Positions 1 through 5,230 of a stretch of 5,230 nt of DNA are shown in pieces (the stretch's first letter is position 1; every line of letters starts with the position of its first letter). Origin of the DNA: Spirochaetales bacterium (GTDB lineage: Bacteria > Spirochaetota > Spirochaetia > ARS1246). Made by a program: the position numbers and the translations under genes. The stretch covers positions 1 to 5,230 of the forward strand of contig JABGPX010000572.1 of assembly GCA_018644745.1 (NCBI GenBank), written 5' to 3'. The notes under the pieces are model-generated. The model saw nothing but the letters and a program-made list of their open reading frames with translations, was not told the origin of the DNA and did no database searches.

Positions 1-159
1 AAACAAACGGCCCGCGAAAAGCGATGTAATAACGCCAAGAGCGAAGAGCAGCAGCCAGATCTGAAGCTTGGAGTTTGCGGTTAAGACGACAACCAGCAAC
101 AGGGCGATTACTTCTGTAACAATCCTGAGCAGATTCAATCCTTTTCTTTTTTCAGCCAT
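1..159 (-). CDS. N-terminus of a membrane 4Fe-4S (NapH/polyferredoxin-like) protein, partial
   Basis: Only the first 53 codons are in the window; the 3' part lies beyond position 1. The ATG at 159-157 follows a GAGGG ribosome site (minus strand, about 4 bases upstream). The visible protein starts with a short basic stretch (MAEKRKGLNLLR), then a hydrophobic helix at residues about 13-27 (VTEVIALLLVVVLTA), a short polar loop (NSKLQ), and a second hydrophobic segment at 34-47 ending in SLFAGRLF. In NapH/CcoG-like integral membrane ferredoxins, a helix ending in 'FxGRxFCGWxCP' leads into the first cysteine motif, so I infer that family. The cysteines themselves are outside the window, so the iron-sulfur assignment is not proven. 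Such proteins usually pass electrons at the cytoplasmic membrane. The gene follows the GH31 region on the same strand, across about 190 non-coding bases, and is probably a separate unit. Confidence 0.6.
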   Translation of the reverse strand, partial: MAEKRKGLNLLRIVTEVIALLLVVVLTANSKLQIWLLLFALGVITSLFAGRLF

Positions 160-351
160 ATTTCCCTCGTTGATAGGTATTTGTGCTTACCTTACACCGC
201 GGGCGGGAACTAATATGTGATAGATAACACACCTGGCGGACGAAAACTCCGACCGCTCGTGCCTGGCAATCTCACCGGAAGAGATGAATCGGAACATTGG
301 GACGGTTATCATGACGCAAGTCTCCGGGAAACCCGGAGCGGTTCAGGCTTA
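160..351. other. Intergenic region upstream of the membrane protein gene
   Basis: I see no credible gene in these 192 bases. They separate the decayed frame ending at 352 from the membrane protein starting at 159, so they should carry the promoter of the latter. I could not pick a convincing -35/-10 pair. Two items stand out: a 7-bp GC-rich hairpin at 322-338, and the imperfect dyad TGTGATAGATAACACA at 216-231. The dyad resembles a CRP/FNR-superfamily half-site arrangement (TGTGA-N6-ACACA) about 57 bases before the start codon. Confidence 0.5.
322..338 (-). terminator. GC-rich hairpin just after the decayed frame, possible terminator
   Basis: CTCCGGG (322-328) and CCCGGAG (332-338) form a perfect 7-bp stem around a 3-base loop. 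It lies 13 bases past the TGA at 354-352 on the minus strand, where a terminator for the glycosidase transcript would be expected. No U-tract follows in either direction (minus strand continues ACTTGCGTC), so it is not a classical intrinsic terminator. It may instead stabilise the RNA 3' end, pause polymerase, or be chance. Confidence 0.35.
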
Positions 352-636
352 TCAATACTTCACATTCGGGTCATCAATCCTCGGCACGTGAATGCCGTAA
401 TAACCATGTTCCGAATGAGAAATTTCGGTCATTTCCTCAAATGCCGCTTTCAGTACCGGGCCCTCAAACCAGCCATCGGTTTTCACCAGTTCCCTATCGA
501 TCAGAGCGCGCAGATAAAGGATGCGCCATCGCCAGCTTGCACGCGCTCGAGGTATCAATTGCTTCTCGGGCGCCCAATACGGCTGGCGGCATATCGTTTT
601 ATTGATATCCTCGTAAATGCCTAGTGAATAAATAAA
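352..636 (-). pseudogene. C-terminal remnant of an unidentified protein, N-terminus lost
   Basis: This minus-strand frame is open for 94 codons, from just after a TGA at 639-637 to the TGA at 354-352. The peptide looks like genuine protein: IYEDINKTICRQPYWAPEKQ near the start, then RASWRWRILYLRALIDREL, an amphipathic helix region (VLKAAFEEMTEISHSE) and a polar tail ending DPNVKY. There is no ATG, GTG or CTG start with a ribosome site upstream of this motif-rich part. The only usable start is a TTG at 558-556, which would cut off PYWAPEKQ. The frame begins inside the last codons of the GH31 gene in a different phase. I read it as the 3' end of a former neighbour gene whose 5' part was deleted. 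I do not recognise the family and assign no function. Alternative: a real 68-residue protein starting at TTG 558. Confidence 0.5.
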
Positions 637-2669
637 TCACAAGTTAATACTGACCCTTCTCTAATAAACAGGGGTATTTTCTCTAGTGGGGCCTCAACCG
701 TAATCATCTGCCCTCCATCAAAATTCTCACCCGTCCACGCATTGGCCCATTTCGCACCTTTAGGCAGGTACACATCGATGGTTCTTTGATTTTCATACAT
801 AACAGGCGCGACCAACACATCATTTCCGAACATATACTGTGATTCGTTACGCCAACAGTTCTCATCGTCAGGAAAATCATAAAACAACGGCCGCATTACC
901 GGAGTTCCTTTTTCGTGCGCCTGTTTCATTGTGGTTGTGATATATGGTTTCAATTTTTCTCTGAGCTCTAAATATGTCCTGCATATTTCATACGCTTTTT
1001 CACCAAATGACCACACCTCATTATCCGCGCCCGAAAGACAATCCGCCCCGCCTGTCGTGCCCTGCTTCGGCTGTTTCGGCCAGCGGTCTCCATGCAGTCT
1101 CATCACCGGGCAGAATGTTCCGTATTGGAACCAGCGAATCAGCAACTCATGAAATTTATCATCACCAATATCGGCCCCGAAGAAACCGCCGATATCCGTT
1201 GTCCACCACGGGATTCCAGCGATTCCCATATTAAGGCCCGCGGCAAACTGGCAACGTAAACTCTTAAAAGATGATTTTATGTCACCTGACCACACCAGGG
1301 CACCGTATTTCTGCGATCCTGCCCAGGCACACCTAACCAGGTTTATGATGTTCTCCTGACCTTCCTGCTTCATGCCGTCATAAAACGCCTGCGTATATGC
1401 ACTGGGAAAAATATTTCCTACCTGAATATTCGCTCCAAGATGGTATCGGTAGTTGTCAAAATCATATACCTCGTACTCCGGTTCCGCCTCATCCAGCCAG
1501 AAAATCTTAACTCCCTTATCATAATAATTTGCTTTTGCTTTCTCCCAGACATACTGCCTTGCTTCCGGATTCGTCGCATCGAAATGCAGAGTATTTCCCA
1601 TAAAATCCATGCTGATGTTCATACCCTTCTCCGACCGAATAAGCAGCCCCTTGCTCTTCATCTCCTTAAAGTTTTCACTTCTGTAGTCAACAGTCGGCCA
1701 AATCGAGACCATGAGCTCGATGCCCATTTCCTGAAGCTCTTTGATCATGCCATCGGGATCCGGCCAATAAGCGGGATCGAATTTCCATTCACCCTGCAGC
1801 GGCCAATGAAAGAAATCAACGACGATTACGGATATAGGCAGGCCGCGTCTCTTGTACTCTCTCGCGACTTCGAGCAGCTCTTCCTGGGTCTGATATCTGA
1901 GCTTGCATTGCCAAAAACCCATGGCATATTCAGGCATCATCGGCACCGTGCCGGTAACCCGGGCATACGCTTCTTCTATTTCCGCGGGAGTGTCACCGGC
2001 TGTTATCCAGTAATCAAGCTTTTCAGTAGATAGTGCGTGCCACGTGGTAATGTTTTTTGAAAAGTTTACCTTGCCGATCGCGGGATTATTCCACAGAAAT
2101 CCGTATCCCAATGATGATAGAGCAAAGGGTACGCTTGCCTGGGAATTGCGCTGGGCAAGTTCCAGCTCAGCTCCCTTAACATCCAGAAAATCCTGCTGAT
2201 ACTGACCCATTCCGTAAATCTTTTCGTTTGGATTGGATACAAATCTTGCGGAGAGCTCATAGTCGCCGCCGATTATCGGCTTGAACTCTCGTGCCTCGAC
2301 GTTTAACGAACTGCAGGTACTGCCGTACATGTCTTTACGGTTTCGTACATATTCTTCTAATAGCGGTTCATCTTTCTGATTGTAGAAAGTAATTTTCCCT
2401 ATCTGATTGATTACCGCTCTTATCTTTCCATGCGTAATCCCAGCGCTGTAGTCGCCTATTTCAATGGAAGCATTGCTCTGTCTTTGCGGCAGCAATGCCC
2501 AATCCTGCGTCGGCATTTCACTTTTCTTTGAAGCCCGCACTCGAAGGCCGTTTTCTCCCCAAGGCTGAATACAGACTCTTTCCGCTTCATATCTATACCA
2601 AAGGGCGCTGTCTTTCTCTTCAAAATAACCGAGCAAGAAATTCCTGTTTTGGCTTAAAGTTTCCGCCAT
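621..2669 (-). CDS. Glycoside hydrolase family 31 (alpha-xylosidase/alpha-glucosidase type)
   Basis: A 682-residue retaining alpha-glycosidase. It has an N-terminal beta-sandwich (about 1-240), a (beta/alpha)8 barrel (about 245-575) and a proximal C-terminal beta domain (about 590-675). Barrel signatures include MGFWQCKLRYQ (250-260), VVDFFHWPLQGEWKFD (283-298) and MVSIWPT (320-326). The nucleophile is D393 in WLDEAEPE (codon 1493-1491). The acid/base is D463 in WSGD (codon 1283-1281). GIPWWTTDIGGF (485-496) and RLHGDRW (524-530) are further family motifs. Such enzymes remove alpha-xylosyl or alpha-glucosyl units from non-reducing ends, for example in xyloglucan fragments; which substrate is not decidable here. 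No signal peptide is visible, so it is probably cytoplasmic. The ATG start has an AAGGAG site 12 bases upstream, somewhat far. The protein stops right after PLFIREGSVL with the short tail TCDLFIH, lacking the distal C-terminal domain of YicI-like enzymes (about 770 residues). This may be natural or a truncation. Confidence 0.93.
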   Translation of the reverse strand: MAETLSQNRNFLLGYFEEKDSALWYRYEAERVCIQPWGENGLRVRASKKSEMPTQDWALLPQRQSNASIEIGDYSAGITHGKIRAVINQIGKITFYNQKDEPLLEEYVRNRKDMYGSTCSSLNVEAREFKPIIGGDYELSARFVSNPNEKIYGMGQYQQDFLDVKGAELELAQRNSQASVPFALSSLGYGFLWNNPAIGKVNFSKNITTWHALSTEKLDYWITAGDTPAEIEEAYARVTGTVPMMPEYAMGFWQCKLRYQTQEELLEVAREYKRRGLPISVIVVDFFHWPLQGEWKFDPAYWPDPDGMIKELQEMGIELMVSIWPTVDYRSENFKEMKSKGLLIRSEKGMNISMDFMGNTLHFDATNPEARQYVWEKAKANYYDKGVKIFWLDEAEPEYEVYDFDNYRYHLGANIQVGNIFPSAYTQAFYDGMKQEGQENIINLVRCAWAGSQKYGALVWSGDIKSSFKSLRCQFAAGLNMGIAGIPWWTTDIGGFFGADIGDDKFHELLIRWFQYGTFCPVMRLHGDRWPKQPKQGTTGGADCLSGADNEVWSFGEKAYEICRTYLELREKLKPYITTTMKQAHEKGTPVMRPLFYDFPDDENCWRNESQYMFGNDVLVAPVMYENQRTIDVYLPKGAKWANAWTGENFDGGQMITVEAPLEKIPLFIREGSVLTCDLFIH

Positions 2670-2681
2670 ATTTGTCTGACT

Positions 2682-2687
2682 CTCCTT
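2682..2687 (-). promoter_or_regulatory. Ribosome binding site of the GH31 gene
   Basis: AAGGAG on the minus strand supports the ATG at 2669-2667. The 12-base spacing is longer than the usual 5-9. Its first two bases are the end of the TAA stop of a 10-codon mini-ORF (2718-2686), which could couple translation of the two. Confidence 0.55.
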
Positions 2688-2747
2688 ATGTTCCGGTCTC
2701 TCGCTGTTTCGACGTCATATGTTTCCTCATACCTAACCGGGCTGCTT

Positions 2748-3200
2748 TTATTTCCCCAAATCTTGTTCCGGAAAGTAAGTGTTCATACCAATTTCTCTTG
2801 CCAGGTCCGCCTGTCTTGAATCAAAGGTGATAAATTGATCTACTTTGAATAATGCCGCCGCAGCAACATGCATTATATCTAAAGAACGACAACCAAACTT
2901 AGGTGAGAAATTTGTGTACTCAAGACATAATTCAGTATGATCTTCCCGGTCCAATTCAGGAGAATAATAGATTCCGGCCTTCTTCCGTTCCTTAAACAAT
3001 GAGCACAAATGTCCCGCCTCTTCTCCCGTTATTTCTTCACGAAAAACCATGAGTTTGATTGCATTATGGAATTCAACCAAATGCAGGTCCCAGACGGGCA
3101 GCGGAGCAGCGTTTTGAGCAGTAATCTGATTAATGACCTTAGAGCCATTTTCAAAAATATACAGCTTTATTAACGCACTGGTGTCCAGGTAGATTTTCAA
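2748..3200 (-). CDS. vapC: PIN-domain toxin ribonuclease (VapC family)
   Basis: A 150-residue single-domain PIN protein, about the usual VapC length. The four acidic residues expected of the metal-binding active site are visible: D6 in YLDTSALIK, E43 in HLVEFHNAI, D108 in RSLDIMHVAAA and D127 in ITFDSRQADLA. VapC toxins are Mg2+/Mn2+-dependent endoribonucleases that often cut tRNA or rRNA and are held inactive by the partner antitoxin; the RNA target cannot be read from sequence. The start is TTG at 3200-3198, preceded by GGGGG with 5-base spacing, and it overlaps the antitoxin TGA by 4 positions in all, typical of translational coupling. The active site is intact, so the toxin is probably functional. 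Base composition is clearly more AT-rich than the upstream glycosidase, suggesting separate acquisition. GH31 begins 78 bases downstream. Confidence 0.9.
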   Translation of the reverse strand: MKIYLDTSALIKLYIFENGSKVINQITAQNAAPLPVWDLHLVEFHNAIKLMVFREEITGEEAGHLCSLFKERKKAGIYYSPELDREDHTELCLEYTNFSPKFGCRSLDIMHVAAAALFKVDQFITFDSRQADLAREIGMNTYFPEQDLGK

Positions 3201-3424
3201 CGATTCCCCCGGTCTTCAATTACAATTTCTGCCGCACTTTTCCCTCTACTCGGAATAGCAGTAGACAAATGATCAGGCCAATTGAGTATCTTTTTAGGTT
3301 CTGCAGGCAGAATTTTCGCGGTAGGTTTACCTCTGTTCAGGACCTGAAACGTTTCGCCATGCTGCAGTTTGCTTTCTATGTCGGACCAGTGAGCTTTTAA
3401 TTCACGTACGCTGATTGTAATCAT
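3197..3424 (-). CDS. Phd/YefM-family antitoxin paired with the PIN toxin
   Basis: A 75-residue protein with the N-terminal Phd/YefM fold. SVRELKAHWSDIESKLQHGE (5-24) is the helix region, followed by the beta-hairpin TFQVLNRGKPTAKILPA (25-41), which in this family forms the DNA-binding dimer. The rest (about 42-75, rich in K, S, E and R) is the flexible tail expected to wrap the toxin and block its active site. The protein should neutralise the PIN toxin and repress the shared promoter together with it. ATG at 3424-3422 has AGAGG 5 bases upstream. The gene order (antitoxin first) and the 4-base overlap with the toxin are standard for such modules. VapB is the usual name when the partner is VapC, although the fold here is Phd-like rather than AbrB- or RHH-like. 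Confident in family; regulation is inferred. Confidence 0.88.
   Translation of the reverse strand: MITISVRELKAHWSDIESKLQHGETFQVLNRGKPTAKILPAEPKKILNWPDHLSTAIPSRGKSAAEIVIEDRGNR
3206..3210 (-). promoter_or_regulatory. Ribosome binding site deciding the toxin TTG start
   Basis: GGGGG on the minus strand lies 5 bases before TTG 3200-3198, inside the last codons of the antitoxin. It supports the unusual TTG as the true start: MKIYLDTSAL is the expected beginning of a PIN domain, and no nearer ATG precedes the YLDTS motif. Confidence 0.6.
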
Positions 3425-3443
3425 AAAAACCTCTTATAAAAAA

Positions 3444-3470
3444 CTTATATATTGTTTTACATTTTGTCAA
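3444..3470 (-). promoter_or_regulatory. Promoter of the toxin-antitoxin operon
   Basis: On the minus strand a perfect -35 TTGACA (3470-3465) is followed after 15 bases by TATAAG (3449-3444), one base from the -10 consensus. A start site near 3437 would leave a very short leader holding the AGAGG ribosome site (3434-3430). The 15-base spacer is shorter than optimal. The region is strongly AT-rich and located exactly where the module needs its own promoter. Confidence 0.6.
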
Positions 3471-3489
3471 TCAAATGTTTTACATTTTG
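3453..3489. repeat. Two 14-bp direct repeats, likely antitoxin operators
   Basis: TGTTTTACATTTTG occurs exactly at 3453-3466 and again at 3476-3489, with starts 23 bases apart, about two helical turns. Each contains TGT-TTT-ACA, a small dyad. In the second copy the dyad extends to AAATGT-TTT-ACATTT (3473-3487). One copy fills the -35/-10 spacer and touches the -35 box; the other lies just upstream. Phd and YefM antitoxins are known to bind short palindromes with GTAC/TGTACA cores in their own promoters. By position, these repeats are the natural candidates for autorepression here. Confidence 0.65.
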
Positions 3490-3590
3490 AGAACTTTAAT
3501 CATACCTCGGTTCATATGGGCAATCGAAAGCTACCGCTACGATTTGGTACCCGGGCTCTTCCCATTTGCCATGGTTTACTCGTCTTAAAA

Positions 3591-5230
3591 CTACATTTTT
3601 GCCAGCCGCACTCCCTGATAGGGCAAATCTACACTCTCGCCTCTCACCGCTTCGCAATTAAGCATATCGTAACCATCGACGGCATCTCCTGCCTTCGAAT
3701 GCAGCCGCACCTTCAGCGGCGCGGAAGATACATTCACCAGCAGCATAATCCGGTAGCCCTTGAACTTCACCTGCCGGTGCATTACACCGAAGGCGCCGGT
3801 ACCGTTTACGACGCTCAACCGCACCGGAAGCGCGGCGGTTAGCGGCGATAGTATTCGTTCGAACTCGCCGGATAATTCCAATGCAGTCATATACCCTATT
3901 GCCGGTGTATTGCCGAGAAAGGCAGTTGCTTCGTCCGCATGCGGTATGCCATGCTCGTCGCAGGCGGCCGCACATTCACCAAATCGCACCAGCTGTACGC
4001 CATCCAAGGCCGCTTGCTCAAGCACCTGCAGCGCCTGCAGACTGACAAATTCGGCATCAGGCAAAATGACAATCCTACAGTCAGCGGGCATGCCTTCGTT
4101 TACCAGCATCTTTTCGGTGATAAAACCAATACGCAGTCCGTGGAAGCAGGTTGCTTCGTAAACCCTGTGAAGCGCATCGATGTGATTCTGATTTTGGATG
4201 TAGGAGGGTTTTGAGACCAGGAGACGGACAGGTCGGTCTGGAAATGTCGCCAACGCCTCCACCTCTTCGGCAAATGCATTCAAACCCAACAGCGTATGAA
4301 AATACTCGGCCGCGAGCGCGGGTTGAGTCGATATACTGCCGTACAGCCACATTACAAAGTATTCAAGAGGAAAGGGATATGGGCCGTACCTGCGATGCCA
4401 GTACCAGACCGAATTGCTGACCATGCCATGGAAATGGGCCAGCCACAGAGTGGCACGGGCATGGATTGGGGGTATATCAGGGATCCTTATGGCGTTGATG
4501 GAGAAAGCGTGATACTCGAGATCAATCATCGGCTGGGTGGGCTGCAGCGAGGTGAGGTAGTCATAGAGGAATGACTGCCCCAGCCAGTGAAATCCGTACA
4601 GTGCTCCGTCGTAGTTAAGACCCGTCGCGCTCACCTGATTCTCTCCCCCGGCTGCCATTCGAGGTTCGGTAACAGGCAAAGGTCGAGTGTCGGTGCCCTG
4701 CAAAGTCGTCGTTGACGTCAGCAGCTCTCGGTCGATCCCCTCGGTAACCGCCTCCGGCCGAGGGCCGAGGCTCGAATTATCCTGACCTTTCAGATGGATT
4801 ACCGCGTCCGGCATGTACTTGCGAATTTCCGCCTGCACATAGTCAAAAAAAGAAGCCACTCTCACATTATGAAAGGTCACCCGGTCAAACCACTCTCCGG
4901 CTGAACAGTGATCTCTGCGATTCTCTACGGGTAATGGGATATCATGGAATTCCCGGTATTTTGTCTCCCATATACTGTTCAGGGATTCTATGTCGCCATA
5001 TTGATCAATGAGCCATCGGTGATACGCCTTCAAGGAGTACGGGCTCCACATATCCAACGAAAAGAACGGTTCGTTGGCCATATCCCAGGACAGCACCGCG
5101 GGTGTTTCGTTCAGGGCCGGGATCAACTGGGAAAACACTTTCGATATCAATTCCCTAGCGCCGGGATGATCGATATCGAAACCAACTCCATTTCCGTAGA
5201 ACTTGGTTATACCGGGCCAGAGGGATTCAA
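3591..5230 (-). CDS. GH42-like clan GH-A glycoside hydrolase, N-terminus outside the window
   Basis: The frame is open to the window edge, so the start is missing; about 545 residues are visible. Numbering from the visible end: SWDMANEPFF (47-56) holds the probable acid/base E53 (codon 5072-5070). SPYSLKAYHRWLIDQYGDI...LNSIWETKYREFHDIPLP (about 62-100) is the stretch typical of GH42-like barrels. MIDLEYHAF (234-242) holds the probable nucleophile E238 (codon 4517-4515). NSVWYWHRRYGPYPFPLEYF (about 272-291) probably lines the active site. A Rossmann-like domain (about 330-445, VRLLVSKPSY ... VILPDAEFVSLQALQVLEQAA ... VQLVRFGE) resembles the GH42 middle domain. A small beta domain (about 465-545) ends the protein. 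It is probably a retaining beta-glycosidase such as a beta-galactosidase, but the exact family is uncertain because NEP is more GH5-like than the GH42 NE motif. It is more GC-rich than the genes downstream. The same strand and the nearby GH31 suggest a shared glycan pathway. Confidence 0.8.
   Translation of the reverse strand, partial: ESLWPGITKFYGNGVGFDIDHPGARELISKVFSQLIPALNETPAVLSWDMANEPFFSLDMWSPYSLKAYHRWLIDQYGDIESLNSIWETKYREFHDIPLPVENRRDHCSAGEWFDRVTFHNVRVASFFDYVQAEIRKYMPDAVIHLKGQDNSSLGPRPEAVTEGIDRELLTSTTTLQGTDTRPLPVTEPRMAAGGENQVSATGLNYDGALYGFHWLGQSFLYDYLTSLQPTQPMIDLEYHAFSINAIRIPDIPPIHARATLWLAHFHGMVSNSVWYWHRRYGPYPFPLEYFVMWLYGSISTQPALAAEYFHTLLGLNAFAEEVEALATFPDRPVRLLVSKPSYIQNQNHIDALHRVYEATCFHGLRIGFITEKMLVNEGMPADCRIVILPDAEFVSLQALQVLEQAALDGVQLVRFGECAAACDEHGIPHADEATAFLGNTPAIGYMTALELSGEFERILSPLTAALPVRLSVVNGTGAFGVMHRQVKFKGYRIMLLVNVSSAPLKVRLHSKAGDAVDGYDMLNCEAVRGESVDLPYQGVRLAKM

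Noticed and set aside
217..624. 135-codon plus-strand frame
   Set aside because: Starts at GTG without a ribosome site, has no family character, and lies opposite the protein-like minus-strand frame at 352-636.
1440..2033. 197-codon plus-strand frame inside GH31
   Set aside because: Antisense to a strongly supported GH31 catalytic domain; the translation shows no recognisable domain.
2715..3518. Second short repeat, TCATATG at 2715-2721 and 3512-3518, as an additional module boundary
   Set aside because: Seven bases, AT-rich, and in the opposite order relative to TCATACCT on the two sides; best explained by chance.
3508..3590. Possible terminator between the GH42-like gene and the toxin-antitoxin promoter
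   Set aside because: Only short palindromes (GGTACC, CCCGGG) are present, with no stem followed by a T-run, so read-through into the module cannot be excluded.
3760..4161. 133-codon plus-strand frame inside the GH42-like gene
   Set aside because: Shadow frame in GC-rich coding sequence, low-complexity S/A/T/C composition, no ribosome site.
4081..4350. 89-codon minus-strand frame in another phase of the GH42-like gene
   Set aside because: Overlaps a confidently coding frame and has an arginine/cysteine-rich composition typical of a shifted frame.

Overview
The window is bacterial: tightly packed genes, Shine-Dalgarno sequences, a TTG start and a type II toxin-antitoxin pair. I cannot name the genus or phylum from the sequence. 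All supportable genes are on the minus strand, so transcription runs from high to low coordinates. The content suggests a heterotroph that breaks down plant or host glycans. Base composition is mosaic. Sampled 60-base lines run about 63% GC in the upstream glycosidase, about 47% in the GH31 gene, and about 32-43% in the toxin-antitoxin module.

In transcription order: (1) 5230-3591 is the 3' part of a large clan GH-A (GH42-like) glycoside hydrolase whose N-terminus lies outside the window. (2) 3424-2748 is a VapBC-type module, a Phd/YefM-family antitoxin overlapping a PIN-domain toxin. It is preceded by a compact promoter whose -35/-10 region carries two exact 14-base direct repeats, which are probable autoregulatory operators. 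(3) 2669-621 is a GH31 alpha-glycosidase (alpha-xylosidase/alpha-glucosidase type) with both catalytic aspartates. It ends right after the proximal C-terminal domain. (4) About 636-352 is an open frame that reads like a real protein C-terminus but has no proper start. It abuts the GH31 stop in another frame and looks like the remnant of a gene truncated by a deletion. (5) 351-160 is non-coding and holds a GC-rich hairpin. (6) 159-1 is the start of a membrane protein resembling NapH-like polyferredoxins.

The two glycosidases probably belong to one carbohydrate-use cluster, with the GH-A enzyme and the GH31 enzyme attacking different linkages of the same glycan. The AT-richer toxin-antitoxin module sits between them with its own promoter and looks like a later insertion. 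An 8-base direct repeat brackets it. The most interesting points are this insertion, the tandem operator/promoter arrangement, the truncation junction behind GH31, and a GH42-like enzyme with an atypical NEP acid/base motif.
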